A stretch of 32,290 nt of DNA from Planctomycetota bacterium (GTDB taxonomy: Bacteria; Planctomycetota; UBA1135): positions 1 to 32,290 of the forward strand of contig JAKVCF010000008.1 in assembly GCA_022447335.1 (NCBI GenBank), written 5' to 3'. Below the pieces are notes generated by a model. It made no database searches, was not told the DNA's origin, and saw only the letters and a list, made by a program, of their open reading frames with translations. Below, in pieces: positions 22,925 to 30,491 of this stretch. Position 1 is the first letter of the stretch, and the number at the start of each line of letters is the position of its first letter. Made by a program: the position numbers and the translations under genes.

Positions 22925-24145
22925 ATGCGCGTTGCCCTGCTCGCCCTGCTGCCGCTTGCCGCCTGTGCCTCGTCTGCCGAAGAAGCGGAAGAAGCTGGCG
23001 ACGCCGCGTTTCGCATGATGCGTTATCACGACGCCTACGCGGCGTATGCTTCGATCGAGGAGCCCTCGCTTGAGGTGCAAACTTTGGTCGAAGAATCTCG
23101 CTACCGTTCGATTATGCAGAGCGCGAGAGAGAAAGTGCACGTCAACGAGGTCGAAGAAGCGTTGCATCTCCTCGACCACCTTGAGCGCGAGCGCCCAGCT
23201 AACGAGGAAGTCTTGGAAATTCGTGACGCGGCTTATCGCCGGAAGGCTGCGCAACTGGCCGAGTCTGCCGAAAGTTTGCTTGACGATGGCTATCCGGAAG
23301 CGGCTATGCGTACCTACCGCGAATCACTGCGATGGAACTCCGAGAACGAAGCTGCTCAACAGGGCATGCGCGAGGCGGAGCGTTTGGCGGGCGCGCGTGC
23401 GGTACGTGGCGAAGAGCTTTACTTTGAAGGGCTAGATCAAATTCTGCAAGGCAAGCGTACGCAGGCGCGGACTTCCTTTGCGCACGCAGCCGAGTTACTA
23501 GGTCGAGATAGTCGTGCTGTTGCTCAAGTCGAGCAACTATCCGCTGATTTAGCATCTGAGCTCGCGCTCGAAGCACAGGTCATGCTCGACTCTGGCTTAC
23601 TGGGTGGTGCTTGGCTCGTTCTTAGTGACGCGGTGCGTCTCGATCCGAGTAATCTTGACGCCGACTTGCTCTATGCTCGCGTTAACGAAGAGCTTGAGAC
23701 GCGCCGCCTGATTAATCAGGCGGATATTCACGTACGTGGAGGTCGTATGGATGCTGCGCAGGCGTTGTTAGAGCGCGTGCTTGAACTGACCGGAGAAGAC
23801 CGCGGGGGCCAAGTCACCGCTATGGCGGTACGCGCGGCTGAGGAAGCCGCGATTCGGGACTACAAGCTGGGGCGTGCCTGCGAGTTGGACAATCAGATCG
23901 TGCGCGCGGTCGCGCTGTATCAGAACATTCTGAGTGTCACCGAGGGTGGGTTTGAGGATCTACGCATCCGCGTCGATAGTTTGCAGCGGCGTATCGACTT
24001 GGCGGCTCAAGCCTATGCTATCGCGCGCGAAGCCGAGGCGGCTGATGACAGGGCGAGCTACATTGCGGCGCTTGAAGACTGCCTTGAGCTCGCCAGTGAC
24101 TACCGCGATGCCTATGAGCGCTACAAGCGGGCGACTCTCAATTAA
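22925..24145 (+). CDS. TPR-like repeat lipoprotein
   Basis: This is a 406-residue lipoprotein: the signal peptide MRVALLALLPLAACASS has Cys14 in a lipobox (LAAC). The mature chain is almost wholly alpha-helical and rich in Ala, Glu and Arg, with repeated motifs of TPR character, for example AGDAAFRMMRYHDAYAAYASI, AESLLDDGYPEAAMRTYRESLRW, and GRMDAAQALLERVLEL. Such proteins usually act as protein-protein scaffolds at the envelope. A longer frame from TTG 22886 would spoil the signal peptide, so 22925 is preferred. It follows the lptFG pair by 48 nt but seems to have its own promoter. No enzymatic motif is seen. Confidence 0.82.
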   Translation: MRVALLALLPLAACASSAEEAEEAGDAAFRMMRYHDAYAAYASIEEPSLEVQTLVEESRYRSIMQSAREKVHVNEVEEALHLLDHLERERPANEEVLEIRDAAYRRKAAQLAESAESLLDDGYPEAAMRTYRESLRWNSENEAAQQGMREAERLAGARAVRGEELYFEGLDQILQGKRTQARTSFAHAAELLGRDSRAVAQVEQLSADLASELALEAQVMLDSGLLGGAWLVLSDAVRLDPSNLDADLLYARVNEELETRRLINQADIHVRGGRMDAAQALLERVLELTGEDRGGQVTAMAVRAAEEAAIRDYKLGRACELDNQIVRAVALYQNILSVTEGGFEDLRIRVDSLQRRIDLAAQAYAIAREAEAADDRASYIAALEDCLELASDYRDAYERYKRATLN

Positions 24146-24159
24146 AGAGCGGTCAAGTT

Positions 24160-24174
24160 CGGGGATCTTCCCCG
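24160..24174. terminator. Short hairpin between the TPR lipoprotein gene and the tRNA-like gene
   Basis: CGGGGA-TCT-TCCCCG forms a 6-bp stem with a 3-nt loop. It lies just past the lipoprotein stop and just past the 3' end of the minus-strand tRNA-like gene, so it could serve either direction. There is no T run on either strand, so it is weak. Confidence 0.4.
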
Positions 24175-24176
24175 GT

Positions 24177-24252
24177 TGGTGGAGACGAAGGGGTTCGAAC
24201 CCTCGACTTTTGCATTGCGAACACGGCGCTCTCTCAACCGAGCTACGTTCCA
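24177..24252 (-). tRNA. tRNA-Ala(CGC)-like gene with imperfect stems
   Basis: The minus strand reads as a 76-nt cloverleaf of canonical arm lengths, with an encoded 3' CCA (complement of 24177-24179) and discriminator A. The D stem GCTC/GAGC is perfect, the T arm has the invariant TTCGAAC loop and five pairs (one G-T), and the variable loop is 5 nt. The anticodon loop TTCGCAA gives anticodon CGC (alanine codon GCG), and acceptor position 3-70 is G-T, the alanine identity pair. Against this, acceptor pairs 1-72 (T-C) and 4-69 (A-C) fail, and the anticodon stem CCGTG/TGCAA has two mismatches and two wobbles. It is either a strongly diverged tRNA or a decaying one. Confidence 0.65.
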
Positions 24253-24327
24253 GCCGTTCGGGATATGGCACATACACTTGCGGCGCCATGAAGGCCGAAT
24301 AGGATAAGCCAACTTTTGGGTCCGTCC

Positions 24328-25185
24328 ATGTCTACCAAGCGCAAACTTGCTGCCCTACCATTTGATGTGCGCCCGGGAGAAGTTGCACAAAATTTTTCAG
24401 TAGTGTGCGACGGCGTGAAGCAAGCGGCTGCTGCTGGTGCTGGCTTAATGCTCTTGCCCGAGAAGTGGACGACAGGTTTCTTGCCTTCTTATACCTGCGC
24501 GATGCTTGCTGAGAGTGAGGCGGCACTTGTTGAAATTCACGATCTTGCCGAAGATTTGGCAATTACCGTAGTGGGATCGGCTCCAGCGGGGGAAGGTCTA
24601 AACGGTAAGCCCTATAACCAAGTGCATGTTCTGGGCGTGGGCGGCTTACGTCGCCCCTATGCCAAGCGTGTTTTGTTCTCGCCGACTGGCGAAGGGCGAC
24701 AGGTGGCGCGTGGAGAAGAGCGGCCGCAGCAGATTGAATCCGCCGTCGGCTTATGCATGGCGCTGATCTGTTACGACTTGCGTTTCCCTGAACTCACACG
24801 CGATGCTTTCTATCAGCCGGTCGATTTTTTACTTGTGCCAGCGCAATGGCCACATCCGCGCACTGCAGTTTGGGAACTATTGTGCCGAGGGCGGGCCGCT
24901 GAAAACCAGCAATGGTTGTTGAGTTGCAATCGAGCTGGGCAGGCTGGGTTAGATGGTAAGCACTTAATGGACTTTCCGGGGACCGCTTTATTGGTAGATC
25001 CCTACGGTGAGATCGTTGCACGGTGCGACAATGGCGGCCTACTAATTGCCGAGGCTGATTTGGCGTTGGCGGCTGAGTGTCAGAAACGAGTGCCTTGTTT
25101 GCGCGACTTGAAGATGGCGGGGCTCATTCCTCCTCATGTTTTCTCTCCCGACTCCACGCGGGAGGATGAGGCGGGCGATCGATAG
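24328..25185 (+). CDS. Carbon-nitrogen hydrolase (nitrilase superfamily)
   Basis: This is a cytoplasmic amidase-type enzyme of 285 residues. The nitrilase-superfamily triad is complete: Glu45 (LLPEKW), Lys113 (AKRVLFSP) and the nucleophile Cys148 (ALICYDLRFPEL). The CYDLRFPE motif is that of the Nit/omega-amidase branch, so omega-amides or a small carbamoyl or amide metabolite are likely substrates, but the exact one is not visible. A longer frame from TTG 24316 is possible; the ATG at 24328 is preferred. The gene ends 12 nt before the next start. Confidence 0.88.
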   Translation: MSTKRKLAALPFDVRPGEVAQNFSVVCDGVKQAAAAGAGLMLLPEKWTTGFLPSYTCAMLAESEAALVEIHDLAEDLAITVVGSAPAGEGLNGKPYNQVHVLGVGGLRRPYAKRVLFSPTGEGRQVARGEERPQQIESAVGLCMALICYDLRFPELTRDAFYQPVDFLLVPAQWPHPRTAVWELLCRGRAAENQQWLLSCNRAGQAGLDGKHLMDFPGTALLVDPYGEIVARCDNGGLLIAEADLALAAECQKRVPCLRDLKMAGLIPPHVFSPDSTREDEAGDR

Positions 25186-25188
25186 AAT
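25183..25188 (+). promoter_or_regulatory. Possible -10 box (TAGAAT) before the membrane-anchored phosphodiesterase gene
   Basis: TAGAAT overlaps the end of the nitrilase gene (stop TAG 25183-25185) and ends 9 nt before the ATG at 25198, slightly farther than in the other leaderless-type promoters. No Shine-Dalgarno sequence is present. Confidence 0.4.
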
Positions 25189-25197
25189 ATTGAGTCC

Positions 25198-27276
25198 ATG
25201 TTCGACGATTCTGCTCCCCGATCTTCGGCGCCACGGGCCGCAGCCAGTGCTGTCTGCTTTGTGCTGGCGGTCGCGATTGCGCTTTCTGCGCCGTCGTTGA
25301 CGGACCCTCTGCTTCCGGGGCTAGTCTTTGTTGTACTGTTGCCTTGGGCGATGGCCTTCCTGGTGGCCTCGGCACTGGGTCGGATGCCGGCTTTTCGTGA
25401 GCCTCGTGTGGTCGCAATCGCAACTTCGATTGCCGTGGCGTTGCCCTGGCTGCTGGTTGCTGGCGCACCGCTTTCGCGTCACCCATGGATATTCTGGCTA
25501 GGGCTACTGCTCGCTGCGATCCTGCCGCTCTGGATCCTGCGCGAACGTGGCAGCGCATGGGTAGCCGTTGCTGCCTCAGTGCTGCTAATCGCTCTTCCGG
25601 AGAGCAACCCGAAGTACGGCAGTGGATCGGGCTTACGACCTTTGGTTGTCGTGGGAATGGACTCGGCTAACTGGCGTTTCATCGAGGAAATGACCGCTGC
25701 GAATCCGGAGGACTTGCCGGCCCTGCAAGAGTTACGTCGCCGTGGCGCTTGGGCACCGCTTGAATCCCAAACTCCGACTGCATCGGCCCGCATTTGGACG
25801 ATCCTGGGCACAGGGGTGAATGATGCCCAGAATGGCATCAAGAATTTTGGTAATCGTCGTTCGGATTTGCGCGCAGGGCGCGTTTGGGATGCCGTTGTCG
25901 ATCCGAATGATGGTGGGCCTGCCGGAACGGCCGGTGTCGTGGCTTGGTTGATCAATACACCTCCGCCGCAGGCTGGTGAACAGCTAAACCTCAAGTTCAA
26001 TACGCCGGGGTGGGTAACGGGTATTCGTGAGGCGCGTCCTAGGCCAGCGAATCCGGCGAAAGTTCTCGAGAGTGTCGGTGAGGATTCCACCAATCGCCCG
26101 GGTTATGCAGAGCTTTTCAGTGCGATGTGTTCCGCGATGGCGGTGGCCGACGCTAAACATGCATGGATGCACATCAGCACAGCTTTCGAGCTCATGTTCG
26201 GCAAGCTTTTTGGCGGTTTTGGTAAGGAGGATCTCATCTGGCGGATGAAGATCATGCGCGACCGCATCAATGCCGATGTATTTTTTGAGCTATCGCGTCG
26301 CTACGGGCCCGACTTTACTGCCTTTGTGATGTATGGAACTGATCAGATAGGCCACTTCTATTGGAAGTATCATGAAGCGAAGTACGGCGATGCAGACCTA
26401 TTTCCGTCTGTGCGCCCGGTGGAGATTAGGCGCATGGGCGAGGCGCTGCGTGACTCTTATCGCGCATGCGATTTGGTGTTGAGTCGCTTGCTCGAGAAAG
26501 TCGACTTGGGCGAGATTACGCTGATGCTAATCTCGGATCACGGCATGCAGTCGTTGCCCGAATCTCGCGATGACAAGTTGCTGAAGCTGCGGGGCGGTGC
26601 GCTGCTTTACGCTGCTGGCGGTGGCGAAGATGGGGCAGGCGAAGAGATGATTGCTCGCTTTACGACCTCAAATGTTGATAAGGCTTTATACATCTCGGCC
26701 AAGGCTGAAGGTGAGTTGGGCCGTCGGCATCTCAACGAGCTTCGCGATGTGCTCGAGAGTTCGCGGAATCTTGATGTCGGACAAGCTTTGTTCACACTCT
26801 CATTCCCAGACAATACGGCGCAGGCTTCACTGCGTGTAGACTTCCTCGAGGAGAACCGCAATACGCTAGACATGGATCACCAATTGCAGGTGGGGGAAAT
26901 GGTTGGCGACGCAAGCGATCTCTTCGAGATTGAAACGCGTTCTGGTCGACATCACCTGGACGGCTTCTTCCTTCTTGCTGGCCATGGAATCGCTGAGGGC
27001 AAGTGGCTTGAGAGAGTCTCCATCTACGACGTGGCGCCAACCATGCTGCACGTTCTCGGGAAGCCAGTGCCGAGTGATCTCCCCGGTCGTGTGGTGATCG
27101 AGGCATTCACCGATGAGCATCAGGCGGCCTATCCAGTTCGCTTGGTGCCCGGAGGGTTGACGGATCCCATTCGGGCCCGCTCGGCGAGCGAGGTTGAGGC
27201 CGAACTCGAGCGTCAGAAGCTAATTGAAGAAGGCTATATCACTGCGGATGACCCCGTAGCGGGTGATGGCGAGTAG
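25198..27276 (+). CDS. Membrane-anchored alkaline-phosphatase-superfamily hydrolase
   Basis: This 692-residue protein has five predicted membrane spans (about 13-32, 39-60, 70-90, 96-114, 119-134), then a large catalytic domain that would face the periplasm. Motifs: VVGMDSANWR (151-160), the nucleophile motif PTASARIWTILGTG with Ser196 at the usual Thr position, YGTDQIGHFYW for metal binding, SDHGMQ (446-451), and GRHHLDGFFLLAGHGI followed by YDVAPTMLHVLGKP late in the chain. It is a paralogue of the lipoprotein at 15652 and shares the Ser nucleophile position. The anchored form recalls enzymes that modify membrane lipids or glycans (phosphoethanolamine or phosphoglycerol transferase-like), but the family is wide and no substrate is assigned. 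Confidence 0.86.
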   Translation: MFDDSAPRSSAPRAAASAVCFVLAVAIALSAPSLTDPLLPGLVFVVLLPWAMAFLVASALGRMPAFREPRVVAIATSIAVALPWLLVAGAPLSRHPWIFWLGLLLAAILPLWILRERGSAWVAVAASVLLIALPESNPKYGSGSGLRPLVVVGMDSANWRFIEEMTAANPEDLPALQELRRRGAWAPLESQTPTASARIWTILGTGVNDAQNGIKNFGNRRSDLRAGRVWDAVVDPNDGGPAGTAGVVAWLINTPPPQAGEQLNLKFNTPGWVTGIREARPRPANPAKVLESVGEDSTNRPGYAELFSAMCSAMAVADAKHAWMHISTAFELMFGKLFGGFGKEDLIWRMKIMRDRINADVFFELSRRYGPDFTAFVMYGTDQIGHFYWKYHEAKYGDADLFPSVRPVEIRRMGEALRDSYRACDLVLSRLLEKVDLGEITLMLISDHGMQSLPESRDDKLLKLRGGALLYAAGGGEDGAGEEMIARFTTSNVDKALYISAKAEGELGRRHLNELRDVLESSRNLDVGQALFTLSFPDNTAQASLRVDFLEENRNTLDMDHQLQVGEMVGDASDLFEIETRSGRHHLDGFFLLAGHGIAEGKWLERVSIYDVAPTMLHVLGKPVPSDLPGRVVIEAFTDEHQAAYPVRLVPGGLTDPIRARSASEVEAELERQKLIEEGYITADDPVAGDGE

Positions 27277-27336
27277 GGTCGGACTCGAAGCCAGTGAATC
27301 ATGGATTCCCCTCTGGGGTAGGGTGGAGCGCAGGAC

Positions 27337-27342
27337 TACAAT
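27337..27342 (+). promoter_or_regulatory. -10 box (TACAAT) for the acyl-CoA cluster
   Basis: TACAAT is one base from consensus and predicts transcription from about 27349, giving a leader of about 53 nt before the ATG at 27402. No good -35 is seen 17 nt upstream. Unlike the other promoters in the window, this gives a leadered mRNA. Confidence 0.45.
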
Positions 27343-27353
27343 CCTGTGTTTCG

Positions 27354-27372
27354 GGCGGCTGAGTCGGCCGCC
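27354..27372 (+). promoter_or_regulatory. GC-rich hairpin in the leader of the acyl-CoA cluster
   Basis: GGCGGC (27354-27359) pairs with GCCGCC (27367-27372) around a 7-nt loop. It lies within the predicted leader, 29 nt before the thiolase ATG. No T run follows, so an mRNA-stability or regulatory role is as likely as attenuation. Confidence 0.35.
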
Positions 27373-27401
27373 GGAAAAGTAGTCCAAGTGACCCTTCTGA
27401 A

Positions 27402-28583
27402 ATGAGCAAGGTTTACATCGTCTCCGCCTGCCGTACCCCGATTGGAAAGTTCCAGGGTGCACTCGCTGGGTTCCGTGCACCCGAACTTGGTGCGTTAGCT
27501 GCATCGGCAGCTTTATCGCGTGCCGGTGTCAGTGGCGACGTTCTCGACGAGGTTATCCTCGGCAACGTGCTTCAGGCAGGTGTGGGCCAGAACCCAGCAC
27601 GTCAGGCGGCGCGCGGCGCGAGTATCCCCGATGAAGTCGCGCCCTTCACTGTCAACAAAGTCTGCGGCTCTGGCCTCAAGTCGGTCATGCTTGCTGCACA
27701 GTCGATCAAGGCGGGCGATAGCCACTTGGTGCTCGCTGGCGGCATGGAATCAATGAGTCAGGCTCCTTATCTCATGCCTTCCGCGCGCACCGGCGCCCGT
27801 TTGGGTGATGCAAAGCTGGTCGATGCAATGGTGCACGATGGTCTCTGGGATGTGTACTCAAATAAGCACATGGGGCTCACTGGCGAGCTGGTTGCCAATG
27901 AGTATGGGATTAGTCGAAGGCAGCAAGACGAGTTTGCTGCCGCCTCGCACGGGAAGGCGGCTGATGCTTGGGATGCAGGCAAGTTCGACGCTGAGACTTT
28001 TGACATTTCAGTGCCACAACGCAAAGGCGACCCGCTAATTGTGCGCCGCGACGAAGGTGTCCGCGCTGGAGCGACCGCTGAAGGCCTGTCCAGTCTCCGT
28101 CCGGCCTTCGCCAAGGATGGCTCGGTTACTGCAGGTAACGCTTCGCAGATCTCCGATGGTGCGTCGGCGCTGATCGTGGCTTCTGAGTCCGCGGTCGAAA
28201 AGCATGGCCTCAAGCCACTGGCCGAGATTAGTGCCTATGCTGCCGGTGGTGTAGCGCCGGAGTGGGTCATGATGGCGCCCAAGGTTGCTGTTGAAAACCT
28301 CGAAGCGCGTAGCGGTATGTCGCGTCATGACTTCGATTTGATCGAGATCAACGAGGCCTTTGCGTCGGGCGCTTGCTCGTTGCTGAAAGCGCTTGATCTC
28401 GATGCTAATAAAGTGAATGTGAACGGTGGCGCCGTCGCATTGGGTCATCCGATTGGTGCGAGTGGCGCGCGCATCTTGGTCACTTTGTTGCACGCCATGG
28501 CTGATCATGGTGCCATGTCTGGCCTTGCCACCCTTTGTCTTGGGGGTGGTAATGCAGTCGCTCTCGCCGTCAAGTCCTGCTAG
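27402..28583 (+). CDS. Acetyl-CoA C-acetyltransferase (thiolase)
   Basis: This is a 393-residue thiolase that joins two acetyl-CoA units or splits 3-ketoacyl-CoA. All three catalytic positions are present at the standard spots: Cys88 (NKVCGSG), His349 (GHPIGASG), and Cys379 (CLGGGNA). INEAFA lies about 30 residues before GHPIG as usual. The chain length matches the biosynthetic type (AtoB/PhaA), but this fold also serves beta-oxidation. It is the first gene of an acyl-CoA cluster, 21 nt before the hydroxyacyl-CoA dehydrogenase gene. No Shine-Dalgarno sequence is evident before the ATG. Confidence 0.94.
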   Translation: MSKVYIVSACRTPIGKFQGALAGFRAPELGALAASAALSRAGVSGDVLDEVILGNVLQAGVGQNPARQAARGASIPDEVAPFTVNKVCGSGLKSVMLAAQSIKAGDSHLVLAGGMESMSQAPYLMPSARTGARLGDAKLVDAMVHDGLWDVYSNKHMGLTGELVANEYGISRRQQDEFAAASHGKAADAWDAGKFDAETFDISVPQRKGDPLIVRRDEGVRAGATAEGLSSLRPAFAKDGSVTAGNASQISDGASALIVASESAVEKHGLKPLAEISAYAAGGVAPEWVMMAPKVAVENLEARSGMSRHDFDLIEINEAFASGACSLLKALDLDANKVNVNGGAVALGHPIGASGARILVTLLHAMADHGAMSGLATLCLGGGNAVALAVKSC

Positions 28584-28604
28584 TTCTGCAACCTCCGCAC
28601 ATAC

Positions 28605-29465
28605 ATGTCTGACACGCTGAACGTTTCTGTCATCGGAGCCGGCACCATGGGTAATGGCATTGCCCAGGTCTTTGCCGACTTTGGCCATAACGTCATTTTG
28701 ATCGACTTGAGCGAAGAGTCATTGGATCGCGGTGTAGCCGCAATCGCCAAGTCATTAGCTCGATTTGTCAAAAAGGAAAAGAAGACGCAGGAAGAGGTAG
28801 ATCAGATTCTGGCACGCATTGGCACTGCCACTGATACTTCCGCAGGCGTCGCTCATGCCGACCTTGTTGTCGAGGCTGTATTTGAGAGTGAACAGGTCAA
28901 GATGGACATCTTCCGTACGCTTGACGAATCCGCTCCGCCGCACGCTGTGTTGGCTTCGAATACCTCGTCAATATCGATCACGAAGATTGCGAATGCGACT
29001 AAGCGCCCCGAGCAAGTGATCGGTATGCATTTCATGAATCCAGTCCCACTGATGAAGCTGGTTGAGATCATCAAGGGTGAGCGCACCAGTGATGAGACCC
29101 TTGAGAAGACAATTGCTTTGTCGGAAAATCTTGGCAAGGTCGTGGGTATTGCAGAAGACTACCCTGGGTTCATTGCCAACCGTATTTTGATGCCGATGAT
29201 TACCGAGGCTGCATTTGCGCTTATGGAGGGAGTTGGCACGCGTGAATCGATCGACACTGTGATGAAATTCGGCTGCAACTTCCCAATGGGGCCGCTGACT
29301 CTTGCGGATTTCGTCGGCCTGGATATTTGTGTCAACATTCTGGACGTACTGCATGATGGATTAGGCGATCCCAAGTACCGTTGTTGTCCGCTGCTGCGTC
29401 GCATGGTCGAGGCTGGCAAGCTAGGTGTGAAGAGCGGCGAGGGTTTTTATTCCTACGGCGACTAG
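28605..29465 (+). CDS. hbd: 3-hydroxybutyryl-CoA dehydrogenase
   Basis: This is a 286-residue NAD(P)-dependent dehydrogenase that interconverts 3-hydroxyacyl-CoA and 3-ketoacyl-CoA. The Rossmann dinucleotide motif GAGTMGNGIAQ is at residues 11-21, followed by the NTSSI active-site strand (about 119-123), the HFMNPVPLMKLVEII motif with its catalytic His, and the PGFIANRILMPMITEA and GLDICVNILDVL C-terminal domain motifs. Length matches the monofunctional short-chain form rather than a fused hydratase-dehydrogenase. It acts directly next to the thiolase product in the pathway, in the direction of butyryl-CoA synthesis or beta-oxidation. Confidence 0.94.
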   Translation: MSDTLNVSVIGAGTMGNGIAQVFADFGHNVILIDLSEESLDRGVAAIAKSLARFVKKEKKTQEEVDQILARIGTATDTSAGVAHADLVVEAVFESEQVKMDIFRTLDESAPPHAVLASNTSSISITKIANATKRPEQVIGMHFMNPVPLMKLVEIIKGERTSDETLEKTIALSENLGKVVGIAEDYPGFIANRILMPMITEAAFALMEGVGTRESIDTVMKFGCNFPMGPLTLADFVGLDICVNILDVLHDGLGDPKYRCCPLLRRMVEAGKLGVKSGEGFYSYGD

Positions 29466-29564
29466 GTCTCACGCTTTTTGTCACAGATCAAGCACTGGAG
29501 CCATTTCCTAGTAGATCCTAAAGTAAGAGGTGCCAGGGGCGCCGATTTGTTCACCTAGACGAAC

Positions 29565-30389
29565 ATGCACAAGACTGAAAACACTCTGACGCGCGTCGAG
29601 ACGGCTTTATCCGTCACGCGTTGGGATTCTGCATTGTGTGCGGAAATTCGTTCTGCCTATCACGAGGCCACGACGCATGGCGTTTTTGTTGCGATGTCTA
29701 CTCCGGAGCGGCTGGCCCGTTTCATGGAAAAGCACGTCTGGGCTGTCTGGGACTTCATGTCTCTAATGAAGGGTGTGCAGGATGTGCTCGCTCCGACCAC
29801 ACGTCCTTGGTTGCCTGCTGCGCACGCCGATTTGGCACGTCTAGTGAATGAAATCGTTCTCGAGGAAGAGGGTGGTTTCCACGTGGATGGCCGTTCGGCT
29901 TCACATTTCGAGTATTACCTGGAAGCGATGCGCCGCGCTGGTTTGGACACGCAGCAGATCAAGGGATTCATCAGATCTCTGCGTGATGGCCTGCATTGGG
30001 ATGAGGTGCTTGAGCGCTTTGCGCCGGCTCCCGCAGCTCGCTTCGTGCGCGTTACCTTGGAGTTGTCGGAAGGTAGTCCAGCTGAACGTATTGCTGCTTT
30101 TACCTTGGGGCGCGAGCAGCTGATCCCCGAGATGTTTCCGGTGCTTAGTAGCCATCTCGCCGGTCCACGCGTGGGCCGCGATTTTGAGTTGTTTCAAGAC
30201 TACCTAGAGCGTCACATCGAGATCGATGGCGATGAGCATGGCCCGGCGGCGCAGAAAATGCTCGAGATATGGGCGGCTGATGATCCAGCCGCTGGACGTG
30301 CAGCGCTGCGTGCGGTGCGTGCGCGGGTCGACCTCTGGGACAGCATTCTGAGCTCAGTTTCGGATTTGCCAGGTGTAGACGATGTCTGA
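29565..30389 (+). CDS. DUF3050-family protein (heme-oxygenase-like fold)
   Basis: This is a 274-residue soluble protein of the DUF3050 family, recognised by RFMEKHVWAVWDFMSLMKGVQ (about residues 47-67) and a following NEIVLEEEGG and SHFEYYLEAMRRAG pattern (about 90-125). The family belongs to the heme-oxygenase-like all-alpha fold; in its members several His and Glu residues of these helices could bind metal, and here E50, H51, E95/E96/E97, H100 and E111 are candidates. Function is unknown. It sits between the dehydrogenase and acyl-CoA dehydrogenase genes, with 99 and 102 bp gaps, so it may be separately transcribed. A role in lipid or acyl-CoA metabolism is suggested by context alone. Confidence 0.8.
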   Translation: MHKTENTLTRVETALSVTRWDSALCAEIRSAYHEATTHGVFVAMSTPERLARFMEKHVWAVWDFMSLMKGVQDVLAPTTRPWLPAAHADLARLVNEIVLEEEGGFHVDGRSASHFEYYLEAMRRAGLDTQQIKGFIRSLRDGLHWDEVLERFAPAPAARFVRVTLELSEGSPAERIAAFTLGREQLIPEMFPVLSSHLAGPRVGRDFELFQDYLERHIEIDGDEHGPAAQKMLEIWAADDPAAGRAALRAVRARVDLWDSILSSVSDLPGVDDV

Positions 30390-30491
30390 GCTTAGAGCTG
30401 GACTCAGTCGCCACCGTTCACCTTCGAAATCTCCTTTCCAGATGGAGCCCGCGATGGGAAAATCAGGGGTCCGTCCTGTCACGACGAAGCC

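Noticed and set aside
28035..28688. 217-codon minus-strand frame over the thiolase and dehydrogenase genes
   Set aside because: It is antisense to the thiolase active-site region and to the dehydrogenase Rossmann motif; no support of its own.
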